A stretch of 33,971 bases of DNA from an uncultured Porphyromonadaceae bacterium (GCA_937892215.1 CALAVE010000029.1:1-33971); one strand, 5' to 3'; positions 17,719 to 26,464 are shown, counted from the stretch's first letter. The notes: a model not told the origin generated them from the letters alone. A program made the numbers and translations.

Positions 17719-17726
17719 GCCTCCTT
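17719..17726 (-). promoter_or_regulatory. Strong Shine-Dalgarno deciding the amidase start
   Basis: On the minus strand AAAGGAGG lies directly before the ATG at 17712 with about 6-7 nt spacing, and it falls at the end of the upstream propeller gene. Most genes in this window have no Shine-Dalgarno, so it stands out and supports reinitiation between the two genes. Confidence 0.6.
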
Positions 17727-18641
17727 TCATTTGTCAAGTGTGATTATATACAACTCACCAGAGGGTGTGGAGAACGCTATGCGTCCCGCGCCGGCTGCAG
17801 TCTGCGGATAGATGGCAATCACCGAGTCGGTGGTGAGCGTCTGTTGCTGCCCTGTGAGCGTACTCGCCACTATGCCCGATGACACAATCTCGTGTCCGTC
17901 GTCCACATCGTTCATGCCCACCACCACGTCGTTGCCATACCACTGCGGGGCGCGCAACTGACCCAGTTCGGTGAGTTCGCTGCCATCGGTTCGGCACACG
18001 TAAGCACCTCTACCGCTGACGTAGAACAGTACTCTCTGTCCGTCGGGTGACACAGAAGGCCAGATGTAACTTTCATTAGTGCCACAAGGCGAGAAAGCGC
18101 GAGTGACGCCGCCCACGGTGAGCATCAGTTGGCGGTTCTTTACAAACGCCACCGGAGCCACATCGTTGCCTGAGCCTCCGGCCCGCAGAGCATGGCGGCG
18201 AGTGACACCGTTTTCCACCGTCACGGCCGTGTTTCCGCTCAGCGCCACGGCACTCAGTTCGTGTGTGGGAGCCAGCAGTTGCTCCAGTTCGCCGGTAGCC
18301 ACGTTATAACCGTTAACTTGCGTAAGTCGCAGGTGACGGTCGTCGGTATGCTTCAGGCGGAATACAATTCGGCTACCGTCGTCAGTAATTCGGGGTTGAT
18401 AGCCGGCCCCATCTTCTTCGCTGACGGTGAGAAGCGCGTTATCCGCCAAATTCAGCCGGTAAAGACCTTTGTTGCCCATGGTGGTGAGCAGCAAGCAGTC
18501 GCCATCGGGAGAAAATGCCGCAACCTTAAGGTCACTCACGGCTTCCACCGGAACTCGCTCCACAGCCTGTACCACGAGCACTTGCGCCACTGCCGGCAAC
18601 TGGGCCAGCAAAAGCGATGCTATGATAAGTAACTTTTTCAT
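17727..18641 (-). CDS. Periplasmic TolB/PD40-like beta-propeller protein
   Basis: A 304-aa exported protein (signal MKKLLIIASLLLAQLPAVAQ) made of repeated ~45-residue propeller blades, with FSPDGDCLLLTT, GYQPRITDDGSRIVF and WPSVSPDGQRVLFY being typical PD40/TolB repeats. The start at 18641 gives a clean signal peptide; the frame extends to 18674 but that adds 11 residues that do not fit. It ends inside the ribosome-binding region of the amidase gene, so the two are almost certainly one operon. A role as accessory or substrate-sensing partner of the amidase is inference. A 16-bp palindrome lies 27 bp upstream of the start. Confidence 0.8.
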   Translation of the reverse strand: MKKLLIIASLLLAQLPAVAQVLVVQAVERVPVEAVSDLKVAAFSPDGDCLLLTTMGNKGLYRLNLADNALLTVSEEDGAGYQPRITDDGSRIVFRLKHTDDRHLRLTQVNGYNVATGELEQLLAPTHELSAVALSGNTAVTVENGVTRRHALRAGGSGNDVAPVAFVKNRQLMLTVGGVTRAFSPCGTNESYIWPSVSPDGQRVLFYVSGRGAYVCRTDGSELTELGQLRAPQWYGNDVVVGMNDVDDGHEIVSSGIVASTLTGQQQTLTTDSVIAIYPQTAAGAGRIAFSTPSGELYIITLDK

Positions 18642-18667
18642 AGTGAGTAAAATTATGTCATATTTTC

Positions 18668-18683
18668 GTCTCAAATTTGAGAC
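18668..18683. promoter_or_regulatory. 16-bp perfect palindrome upstream of the propeller-amidase operon
   Basis: GTCTCAAATTTGAGAC is its own reverse complement and lies 27 bp before the propeller gene's ATG, 69 bp after the ugd stop. It could be an operator for a dimeric regulator or a small hairpin in the RNA; no T-run follows, so a terminator is less likely. Confidence 0.4.
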
Positions 18684-18751
18684 AATTCAAGGCTAAATAA
18701 TCATGTGTGCCGACTATTCGCCGGCAAGCCCTAACGGCAATAGGTGCGAAC

Positions 18752-20062
18752 TTACATTCCGATGCAGTAGTAATGGAAGCCCAGTTCGCTCATCACCTGT
18801 GGATTATAGATGTTGCGGCCATCTATCACCAGCGGAGTTTTAAGGCTCTCCTTCACCCGGTCCCAATTGGGAAGTCGGAACTGGCGCCACTCAGTGAGCA
18901 GCAGCAGGGCATCAGCGCCCTTCACGGCGTCGTACATATCCACACCGCAATAGACGTTGTTCCAGCGTGTGCGGCATTCGTTCATGGCCACAGGGTCGTA
19001 AACGCGCACGTTACAGCCGGCCTCCATGAGTTGGCTCAGTGTCACAATCGACGGAGCCTCACGCATGTCGTCGGTCTCCGGCTTGAACGACAAGCCCCAC
19101 AATGCCACGGTTTTACCCTTAAGGTCACCCGAGTAGAAGCGGCTCAGTTTATCAAAGAGCAGGTGCTTCTGTCTTGTGTTCACATCGTCCACGGCGCTGA
19201 GTACGTCCATTGAGAAGTTGTACTGCTTTGCAATCTTAATCAGATCCTTTATATCCTTGGGGAAACATGTGCCGCCATAGCCGCAGCCGGGGTAAATGTA
19301 TTTGGAGCCGATGCGGCTGTCGGTCCCCACTCCGCGACGCACTATGTTCACGTCGGCGCCCACGCGCTCGCAGAGATTGGCAATCTCATTCATGAAACTA
19401 ACACGTGTGGCCAGCATGGACGTGGACGCATATTTTATCATCTCCGCGGTGGTGTTGTCGGTATAGATAATCGGGAAGTTGTTAGACTTTAGAGGAAAAT
19501 ATATGCGGCTCATCACAGCCTTGGCACGCTTCGACGACAAGCCCATAATCACGCGGTCGGGCGACATGAAGTCCTTTATGGCGGTGCCTTCCTGCAAGAA
19601 ATCGGGATTGCTCACCACATCGTACTGCACGTCCACTGAGCGCGCCGCAATCTGCTCGCCTATAATGCGGTTCACCTCGCTGGCTGTGCCCACCGGCACA
19701 GTGGAGCGGATGATGAACGTTGACGGCTTGGTCACCTGGGCGCCAAACGAGCGTGCAAGCGCCACCACCTGCGTCAGGTCGGTGGTACCGTCAGCGGCGG
19801 GCGGTGTCTCTACGGCGCAAAAAATGATGGGCGCGTGCTCGTAGGCGTCGGTCAGGTTGGTGGAGAAGTGAAGGCGCCCGTCGTCCACGTTTCGCTTCAC
19901 CAGCGCCTCAAGCCCCGGCTCATACACCGGTATGCCTCCGTAGAGAAGGGTGCTTATTCGCCGCGCATCAGTATCCACGCACAGCACATTAGCGCCCAGG
20001 TCGGCGAAACAGGCCGCCGATACAAGGCCCACATAACTTGTTCCTACAACTGATATATTCAT
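18752..20062 (-). CDS. ugd: UDP-glucose 6-dehydrogenase
   Basis: NAD-dependent four-electron oxidation of UDP-glucose to UDP-glucuronate, a precursor for capsule and other surface polysaccharides. The 436-aa protein has the N-terminal Rossmann motif GTSYVGL (7-13; the more usual form is GTGYVGL), EPGLEALV, STVPVGTA (120-127), NPDFLQEGTA, the central dimer helix NEIANLCE, and the catalytic Cys266 in GYGGTCFPKD. The C-terminal domain holds WGLSFKPETDDMREAPS. Length is normal. A divergent promoter region (20063-20243) separates it from the next gene; no glycosyltransferases or other sugar-nucleotide genes are adjacent, so it is not inside a capsule cluster here. Confidence 0.95.
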   Translation of the reverse strand: MNISVVGTSYVGLVSAACFADLGANVLCVDTDARRISTLLYGGIPVYEPGLEALVKRNVDDGRLHFSTNLTDAYEHAPIIFCAVETPPAADGTTDLTQVVALARSFGAQVTKPSTFIIRSTVPVGTASEVNRIIGEQIAARSVDVQYDVVSNPDFLQEGTAIKDFMSPDRVIMGLSSKRAKAVMSRIYFPLKSNNFPIIYTDNTTAEMIKYASTSMLATRVSFMNEIANLCERVGADVNIVRRGVGTDSRIGSKYIYPGCGYGGTCFPKDIKDLIKIAKQYNFSMDVLSAVDDVNTRQKHLLFDKLSRFYSGDLKGKTVALWGLSFKPETDDMREAPSIVTLSQLMEAGCNVRVYDPVAMNECRTRWNNVYCGVDMYDAVKGADALLLLTEWRQFRLPNWDRVKESLKTPLVIDGRNIYNPQVMSELGFHYYCIGM

Positions 20063-20118
20063 ATTTCCTTGAATTATTATGCGTTAAATGGATTAACAAA
20101 GGGGTATATCACCACTTG

Positions 20119-20149
20119 CAAAATTAATAAAAAACAACCGCCCAACAAA
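20119..20149 (-). promoter_or_regulatory. Promoter for ugd
   Basis: Minus-strand -7 box TAATTTTG (20126-20119) with TTTG (20149-20146) 19 bp upstream, a full match to the Bacteroidetes consensus. Transcription should start near 20112, leaving a 50-nt leader. Confidence 0.65.
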
Positions 20150-20176
20150 AAAGAATACAACCTTTTTTTCGCGGGC

Positions 20177-20210
20177 TTGTTTTTAGTTGTTGCCTTTTTT
20201 ATTAATTTTG
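20177..20210 (+). promoter_or_regulatory. Promoter for the 443-aa secreted protein
   Basis: Plus-strand -7 box TAATTTTG (20203-20210), with TTG at 20177-20179 (23 bp) or 20187-20189 (13 bp) as imperfect -33 candidates. It lies back to back with the ugd promoter and 34 bp before the first ATG. Confidence 0.5.
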
Positions 20211-20243
20211 TAAATTAAATTTACCAAAATAGGTTCCTAACGC

Positions 20244-21575
20244 ATGTATATGACATTCAACAACATGAGCAAATTGCTTAAAACTATCAGCATCAGAGTG
20301 TTTACGCTTAACATAGTGTTAATATCCTCTACTTTGGCCGCTGAGGCACAATCGGGCGAGAGTACCCCCGTTCCGTGCCCTGTGGAGGTGACTACCGACA
20401 TTGTGAACGGCACAGTGACAGTGGATAAGGCTGAAGCATTGGCCGGCGAGACGGTGACTATCACCGTCACCCCCGCTTATGGCTATGCCGCCACGAGTAG
20501 CGACGTGAGCATAGAGACGACTATCGACCCCGCTCACAGCCATGCGCCACGGCGTGCGCCGGCACTGGACGAGATTTTCCACCCCGTAGGCGATGTCCGG
20601 GCCACTCACGACTTTCCGGCCACCTACACCTTTACGATGCCCGAATATCCACTGAGCGTGCTGATAAGCGCCACCTTCACGCAACTGCCGGTATATACTA
20701 TATATTGGGTGCCGGGAAATACAGGTCATGAACTGCGGATGAGCACATCTAATGGTGGATATTGGGGCGATGGAATTCCGGAAGGAACATTGGTTACAGT
20801 TACTATCAAGATGACCGATCCTGAAAACTTTATTGTGGAAAGAGTTTTAGTGGCTGAAAATGAGAATAGAGATAATGAAGTAGAGACAACTAATTTGGGC
20901 AACGGCGTCTATACTTTTATAATGCCTGCCTTTGCAATAATTGTCAAGGGCATCGAAAAAGCCTATCTGAATGGGGTGCGCTTTGATGCCAATAACCATT
21001 GGGCAACCTACTACGGAGATTACTGTCTAAACATTCCCGACGGAGTCCAGGGCTATGTGGTCACCGGAGTGACCGACAACGAGGTGCAACTCGAACTCTT
21101 ATCCGATGACGACGAGCCGCCTTTTATACCATGGAAGGTGGGTGTGCTGCTCTATAGCGAGACTCCCATGGATGAAGTCATCACGGTCGAATCAAGCAGA
21201 GCGAGTTGGAATTATACCTCTATACTGAAAGGCTCTACTGAGGATATGGAGATGACATCGGGCTATGTGCTCTATGGTGACAAGTTTATTCGCGCCCGCG
21301 CCGGCACTTTGCCCGCCCACCGATGCTACTTGCCCATTGACAGCGTAGGCTCGTCATCGGCATCATCCGCACCGCGCGTTCTTAAGATTCGCAGGCCTGG
21401 CGAAGGCACAATCACAGGCATTGAGAGCGTTGATGTTGCCAATGAAGCCGAGGTGGTAAGCACGAAATACGTGAACATGATGGGCATAGAGAGCGACAAG
21501 CCCTTCGGCGGTGTTAACGTGATGATCGTCACTCGCGCCGACGGCACTACCGAGAAGCACAAGGTAATAAAGTAA
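20244..21575 (+). CDS. Secreted InlB-like repeat protein with C-terminal tail (443 aa)
   Basis: An exported protein (signal about residues 8-36, ending AAEAQ; ATG at 20265 is an alternative start). Residues 46-146 are a divergent InlB B-repeat-like domain (NGTVTVDKAEALAGETVTIT, ending TYTFTMPEYPLSV). Residues 150-240 are a second, more diverged copy ending YTFIMPAFAIIV. A ~130-residue C-terminal part (FDANNHWATYY..., GYVVTGVTDN, ILKGS, YVLYGDKFIRA, LPAHRCYLPI) resembles the beta-rich region common in Prevotella-like secreted proteins. The last 40 residues (KYVNMMGIESDKPFGGVNV) match the tail of the next gene and may be a sorting or anchoring signal. The second repeat (bases 20706-20940) is visibly AT-richer than its flanks. 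Function unknown. Confidence 0.82.
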   Translation: MYMTFNNMSKLLKTISIRVFTLNIVLISSTLAAEAQSGESTPVPCPVEVTTDIVNGTVTVDKAEALAGETVTITVTPAYGYAATSSDVSIETTIDPAHSHAPRRAPALDEIFHPVGDVRATHDFPATYTFTMPEYPLSVLISATFTQLPVYTIYWVPGNTGHELRMSTSNGGYWGDGIPEGTLVTVTIKMTDPENFIVERVLVAENENRDNEVETTNLGNGVYTFIMPAFAIIVKGIEKAYLNGVRFDANNHWATYYGDYCLNIPDGVQGYVVTGVTDNEVQLELLSDDDEPPFIPWKVGVLLYSETPMDEVITVESSRASWNYTSILKGSTEDMEMTSGYVLYGDKFIRARAGTLPAHRCYLPIDSVGSSSASSAPRVLKIRRPGEGTITGIESVDVANEAEVVSTKYVNMMGIESDKPFGGVNVMIVTRADGTTEKHKVIK

Positions 21576-21588
21576 CTTCCGCCCCACT

Positions 21589-22137
21589 ATGCGCCTCGCC
21601 ACAAACATGCTATGCCTGCTCATGGTGCTGACTTGCCATGTCGCAACCGCTTATGCAGCAGAGCGAGTGACAACCGTAACCCTGGGGCATGGCACCGTAG
21701 CGATAGATAACACCACACCGGCAGCAGGCGATGTGGTCACAATCACAGTGACACCCTATGAAGGCTATGCGATTGAGAAACGTGATATCTTAGCAGTAGT
21801 CACTATCGCCCCCGGCTCAGCGCATGCTCCGGCAATGGCGCCTCCGGCGGTTGGCTACTACTTGACATTAGATGGCGAGCAGCCGGGCGACACATCACTC
21901 CAAGCGTCATACACATTCATCATGCCGGAGGAACCACTAAATGTGGAAGTGACAGCACAATTCCGAGAGCAGACCGTAACCGGCCTGAGCGAAACTTTTA
22001 CCGCTCTCAGGGTGACAAATGTGCAATATCTCGACATTAATGGCCGAGTGAGTAAAGCACCTTTCCCCGGCATAAACATCATAGTAACCACCTATGCCGA
22101 CGGCTCTAATTCCATAACACGCCGGCACGTGAGGTAA
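21589..22137 (+). CDS. Short secreted InlB-like repeat protein with C-terminal tail (182 aa)
   Basis: A minimal relative of the preceding gene, 13 bp downstream and so probably in its operon. After a signal peptide (residues 1-23, ...TAYAA) there is one repeat domain (26-126: GHGTVAIDNTTPAAGDVVTI, then SYTFIMPEEPLNVEVTAQF), then a tail (139-182: VQYLDINGRVSKAPFPGINI) that aligns with the tail of the 443-aa protein. It lacks the second repeat and the beta-rich middle of that protein. This signal-repeat-tail layout suggests duplication followed by loss of the middle, or a module donor. Function unknown; possibly a surface-displayed binding domain. Confidence 0.78.
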   Translation: MRLATNMLCLLMVLTCHVATAYAAERVTTVTLGHGTVAIDNTTPAAGDVVTITVTPYEGYAIEKRDILAVVTIAPGSAHAPAMAPPAVGYYLTLDGEQPGDTSLQASYTFIMPEEPLNVEVTAQFREQTVTGLSETFTALRVTNVQYLDINGRVSKAPFPGINIIVTTYADGSNSITRRHVR

Positions 22138-22220
22138 CCATAGCCTACAGGCCATCGGCACCCCTGTACCTCGCCCGGTTGCAACGCGAGCACCAATTCC
22201 CGGCGCGATTGGGATTGGAC

Positions 22221-25200
22221 TTACTTCTGCACTCGCTTGCGGCCGTTCTCAATGATGATGCCGCGGTAGTCGTCGCCAACGCGCTGGCCATTGATGTTGT
22301 AGCGCGCCGCGTTGCTTACTCGGTCGGCGTCAATCCTGTCGATTGCGGTGGCCTCCGAAGATGTGAACGAGGCGCTCACCGTCACGTCGCCGTCGGGCAT
22401 CTCAAAGGTGTAGGTGGTGTCATCGACTTTGACAACGGATATCTCCCTGCTGGCGCGCCTAATGGACGGCATTCCCTGTGCCGTGCCGCCGTCTTGCGCG
22501 AGCGTGACGCTTAGATTTTCAAGCTTATACTTCTCATGTGGCGTTACGGTGAGGGTCACCGTGCGGTTGCCCGTGAAGAAGTTGCACACGTCCTTGTCGG
22601 CAGCGACGGTGCCGTTCTCGATGTCGGTGGCGATGGTGATGAGTCCTGCGGGGCGAATCGTCACGTCGGCGATGTTGTCGGGCGTGGCGAGAGTCGAGGT
22701 GTTTTCGAGGGCGAACTGCCTATTCAGGTTCACGGTGCGGCTTTCGTAATCGCCCGCCACGTCGATATAGTCGGCCTCGGCGTCGGTCCAGCCCAGGTTG
22801 ATATAGTCGTTTTGCGACGTGTCTCCGGCATTGTGGGCGTTGCCTATGGCGTTAGCGCATCCGTTGCCGGCCTGGGCGGTTATTTGTCCGCCGGTGATGG
22901 TGATGGCGCCACTTGTGCCACCGCTGCCGTTAGTGCTCCAGCTTCCTCCACCGCCAATGCCGGGGCTGTTGCCGCCGCCGGTGGCGCGGATGATGCCGCC
23001 GCTGATGGTGATTTCGAGTGCGCTGTAGCCGTCGCTGCCGCCTATGCCCGCACCGCCACTGGTATTTATGTTGCTTTGCGCCGTGAGTTCACCGCCGGTG
23101 ATGATGATGTGACCGCCGCTGCCGTAGTCGCCACCACCCACGCCGGCCGACCAATTGCCGCCGGTAGCGTTAATCTTGCCGCCATGGATATAGATATAGC
23201 TGTCCTCCGACATGCTCTTGGCCTCCTGTCCCGAGCCGATGCCGGCCGCTTTCTTCCCATTAACGGTGATGGCGCCGCCGTTGATGGTGATGGTGCCGTG
23301 CGATTGCTTCTTTTCGCCACCGATGCCGGCACATCCATCAGCCGGGTCGTCAACGATAAGGCGGCCCATATTCTCTCCCTCGCCCTGGGCGTAGATGGTG
23401 AGTGCGTTGTTATAGTTCACCCTTATACCCTTTGAGGGAGTGAACGTAACGCCGTCGGCAAGAATCAGGCGCGTGTCGCCAATCACGGTGATGGGTTGAT
23501 CAACCCGTGTGTCGGCGTTCACCACCCACCAGCCGGCGTCGAGCACAGTTCTGTCGGGAGTAATTACAATATAATTGTCGCACGTGGCTTCGCTGAACGT
23601 GCCCTCGTTATAGTCGAGATAGGTCACTTCGCCGAAGATGCTGAACGGCAACTCGAGGGTGCCGTTGTAGTTGCCCTTACCCTCCACGATGATAGTGTAG
23701 TCGCCCGGCTCAACGCAGCCCTCGCTGTAGCTGAGTGTATAGTCGGTGTCGAGCACGAGCGTGTAGTCACCGTAGGTCAACACAGGCTTAGGATGGATGA
23801 GTGAGCCGTTCACGCCGTACTTGCTTGTGTAATTCGCCTTGATTTCGGCATCGGCGACGTTGCGCCGCAGGATGTTGAAGAAGGCGGAGAGACGGCCGGA
23901 ATAGAGTCCCACTCCGGTCACGGAAACTATAGCTTGGCCCGCATTGGTGTTGTCGGCCCACTCAACGGTGTAGTTGACATCCTTAGTCAACACTTTGTCG
24001 CCCACTTTTACTATCACTTCCGGTTCTTGCGCGCTCTTGTTATAGACCACGTCAGCTATCGGAAGGATTGTCGCTTGTTCGGTTAGGCTGATTTGCTCGT
24101 CGCCATGGCTGCCGGTTATAGTCACATCGGTTGTGAAGCCGCTCAGCACGTGGTCACCGGTCATCTTATACGACTCGGAGATTTCGCCGCTGCTCACCTC
24201 GTAGTGGTCGAAGTATTTGCCATAGGGTAACTCGTAGTCGAGGGCGACCGTAGAGCCTGGCGTGTAATAGTCCTTGCCGTTGTAGCTGACGTTGGGTGTG
24301 CCTATTAGGGTAACGCCGTCGCCGGCAAACAGTTGAGCTACAAACAAGGCTCGGTCGGCATCACCCATAGTCTCGGTGTAGTAGCAGCGGATGACCGACG
24401 ACGGGTTGTTGCGGCTCATGGTGCTGCAGTCGCTGGTGTCGATGGTGATTTCTTGTGGGATGAACAGGCAGTCGATAAAGGTGACGGTGCCGCCTCCCCA
24501 ACCCACCAGGCCACCGCAGCAATTAGTGGAGGGGCCCAGCAGTTTGCCGGCGAACACACAGTTGGCGAGCGAGGTCGTGTTTTGCACCACAGCCACCAGG
24601 CCGCCGTGGGTGCCGTCGCCTCTCACTGTTGAAGATATTGCCACTTTGCTCACGCAGTTGGTGAGAGATGTGTTGCCATAGGAGTTGCCTATGATGCCGG
24701 CGGCAAATTTGGCCGACGTGTTGATGGTTCCGTCCACGGTCAGGTTGCTGATGGTGGCGCCGTTGGTGTAGCGGAAGGGGGCCGTTATCTCCGCGGTGGT
24801 TCTGTAGGCCACTGTCAAGGTATGGCCCTGGCCGTCGAACTTGCCTGCATATCTCACCTCATTGCTGCCGAGCATCGGCGAGTAGGCGCTGAGCTGCACA
24901 TCGGCCGTTAGCTTGGCGTTGGCGGCAGGGGTATCGACAATGATTTGGGCAAATTCGCTCCAGTCGGCTTCGCTGCCAATCAGATAGTTGCCGGACTCAT
25001 CGGTTTGAATGCTAAAGTCGCGGAAGCGTGCGTTCAACGTCAGGTCGGCTGTCACCGGTGTGCTGAAGTTGTAGGCTCGCGTAGCATCGCTCGCATACCA
25101 GTATTCAAAGGTCTTTCCCTCTTGCAGGGGGCGAGCGGGTTCGGCCACGGGGTAGCCGTAAACCACAAAGCGCTTGGCATACTGCACGCCATCGACCATA

Positions 25201-26117
25201 AACACCACACTGTGGGTTTCGCCGTCGTACGCGTAGATAGTTTTGTCGTTAAGGTCGCTCTCGGCGGTTATCGCCTCATACGAGTCCTCGAAAAAGAACA
25301 CGTTGTTTATTGTAACGCTGGCCTTTACCGATGACATATAGATGTAGTCCGACGGGTTGCGCCAGTCGAGTGTGAGCGTGGCCGGCTCGCCGTCGCGGCC
25401 GGTGTTCCAGCCTGATGTGCCCGGGCCAATGCCATAGCCGTCTTTCCCGCCTCGGGCTTCAACCACACCGCCGTTGATGGTGACAATGCCGCCGTTGCCG
25501 CCGGTAATCATATCATTGGAGGTGTATCCCCCACCGCCTATGCCGGCGCCACCGTTGTCGCCACCGGTGGCCTCGACGTGCCCGCCGTTGATGATAAACG
25601 TACCGCCGTTGCCGTATTGACCGCTCCAGTAGCCGTTGCCGCCACCGCCTATGCCGGCGGCATATTCGCCGCCACAGGCAATCACATGGCCGCCGTTCAC
25701 CTCAATGGTGCCGGCCGAGCCGTGGTTGTTGCCGCCTATGCCCGCCTCGTTGTCGCGGGCACCGGTGGCGTTGAGCGTGGCGTTGTCGCCAGGCTCAGCG
25801 TAGATGTGCAACTCGTTGCCCATGTCCACATAGATGCCATAGCCGGCGTTGAGCGTGGCGCCGTCGAGCAGCACCAGATGTACCGTTCCGTTGATTGTGA
25901 TACGGTTCTCGTAGTTCACTTCGCCGTCAACCACCCACCAGCCTCCGTTCAGTTCGGTTTGGTTGGTGAGACGGGTGTAACTGCCGTCGGCGAGCGTCGC
26001 TTCGGCGCCGTTGGCGTTCACATAGGTCACGTCTTGCGCTTGCGTCACCGCAGGTGCTGTTATTATCAGCAGTGCGAGAAGCGACGCGAGCCGGATGAAG
26101 TGTTGTATTTTATACAT
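22221..26117 (-). CDS. Giant secreted glycine-rich beta-helix protein (1298 aa)
   Basis: A surface or secreted multidomain protein. Signal 1-28 (...TQAQ). Residues 30-250: module A, a 'GWWVVDG' strand block followed by glycine-rich rungs of about 30 residues (INGGHVEATGG..AGIGGGG). About 300-365: Listeria-Bacteroides-type repeat (FEYWYASDATRAYNF). About 380-555: GLUG-like segment with GLVAVV and GGLVGWGGG. 690-828: two MBG/Ig-like domains. 830-1145: module A', a second copy (GWWVVNA, then five rungs). 1158-1253: a divergent InlB repeat like those in the two genes facing it. 1258-1298: tail ending YNINGQRVGDDYRGIIIENG. Cell-surface glycan binding or adhesion is the natural guess. No catalytic motif seen. 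Confidence 0.85.
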   Translation of the reverse strand: MYKIQHFIRLASLLALLIITAPAVTQAQDVTYVNANGAEATLADGSYTRLTNQTELNGGWWVVDGEVNYENRITINGTVHLVLLDGATLNAGYGIYVDMGNELHIYAEPGDNATLNATGARDNEAGIGGNNHGSAGTIEVNGGHVIACGGEYAAGIGGGGNGYWSGQYGNGGTFIINGGHVEATGGDNGGAGIGGGGYTSNDMITGGNGGIVTINGGVVEARGGKDGYGIGPGTSGWNTGRDGEPATLTLDWRNPSDYIYMSSVKASVTINNVFFFEDSYEAITAESDLNDKTIYAYDGETHSVVFMVDGVQYAKRFVVYGYPVAEPARPLQEGKTFEYWYASDATRAYNFSTPVTADLTLNARFRDFSIQTDESGNYLIGSEADWSEFAQIIVDTPAANAKLTADVQLSAYSPMLGSNEVRYAGKFDGQGHTLTVAYRTTAEITAPFRYTNGATISNLTVDGTINTSAKFAAGIIGNSYGNTSLTNCVSKVAISSTVRGDGTHGGLVAVVQNTTSLANCVFAGKLLGPSTNCCGGLVGWGGGTVTFIDCLFIPQEITIDTSDCSTMSRNNPSSVIRCYYTETMGDADRALFVAQLFAGDGVTLIGTPNVSYNGKDYYTPGSTVALDYELPYGKYFDHYEVSSGEISESYKMTGDHVLSGFTTDVTITGSHGDEQISLTEQATILPIADVVYNKSAQEPEVIVKVGDKVLTKDVNYTVEWADNTNAGQAIVSVTGVGLYSGRLSAFFNILRRNVADAEIKANYTSKYGVNGSLIHPKPVLTYGDYTLVLDTDYTLSYSEGCVEPGDYTIIVEGKGNYNGTLELPFSIFGEVTYLDYNEGTFSEATCDNYIVITPDRTVLDAGWWVVNADTRVDQPITVIGDTRLILADGVTFTPSKGIRVNYNNALTIYAQGEGENMGRLIVDDPADGCAGIGGEKKQSHGTITINGGAITVNGKKAAGIGSGQEAKSMSEDSYIYIHGGKINATGGNWSAGVGGGDYGSGGHIIITGGELTAQSNINTSGGAGIGGSDGYSALEITISGGIIRATGGGNSPGIGGGGSWSTNGSGGTSGAITITGGQITAQAGNGCANAIGNAHNAGDTSQNDYINLGWTDAEADYIDVAGDYESRTVNLNRQFALENTSTLATPDNIADVTIRPAGLITIATDIENGTVAADKDVCNFFTGNRTVTLTVTPHEKYKLENLSVTLAQDGGTAQGMPSIRRASREISVVKVDDTTYTFEMPDGDVTVSASFTSSEATAIDRIDADRVSNAARYNINGQRVGDDYRGIIIENGRKRVQK

Positions 26118-26456
26118 AATAATCTGTCTTTTAAGAATTTTGTAAAAAAATATTCGTGTTTTCGGCGATAAAGGTACAAAAATACTGCTACATGCAAAAA
26201 TCTGTGTATTAATTTTTTTGGTGTTCAGTTGGACGATAAACTCTTGGAACTATGTATCGCAGGGAGTTTTTAGTGGCTCACTGTCCGTAAAATCACGCGT
26301 TCACCCGCAGCGTGCCGTCGCCCTTGAAAAGTCAGTGCGACAATAGTGTGTGTAGAACTGGTGGATACCGGATTACGTCTGTGTTGTGAACGCCTTAATC
26401 GAACACTGATTGAAAACTTTTTTCGTTAAAGTCTTGCGAGAGTGAAAACTTTGGCT
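26118..26456. other. Gene-free stretch upstream of the giant protein
   Basis: Contains a minus-strand -7-like TATTTTTG (26184-26177), 60 bp ahead of the giant gene's ATG but with no good TTG at 20 bp, so it is only a possible promoter. I see no ORF, RNA gene or repeat in the rest. Confidence 0.4.
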
Positions 26457-26464
26457 TATCTTTG
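26457..26464 (+). promoter_or_regulatory. -7 box for tRNA-Phe
   Basis: TATCTTTG matches TAnnTTTG, 17 bp before the tRNA. A TTG at 26434-26436 lies 20 bp upstream, completing a typical Bacteroidetes promoter. Confidence 0.6.

Noticed and set aside
22138..22220. Terminator between the convergent 182-aa and 1298-aa genes
   Set aside because: Only weak 5-bp inverted repeats (CCAAT/ATTGG, ACAGG/CCTGT) with no T-run; nothing supportable.
22900..23300. Repetitive DNA considered as CRISPR or minisatellite
   Set aside because: The repeats are degenerate at DNA level and explained by the protein's glycine-rich rungs; no constant repeat-spacer pattern.
22536..23435. Long plus-strand ORFs opposite the 1298-aa gene (also 26742-27665)
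   Set aside because: Ala/Val-rich shadows created by Gly/Ala codons or the NAD-binding gene on the other strand; no start signal or motif.
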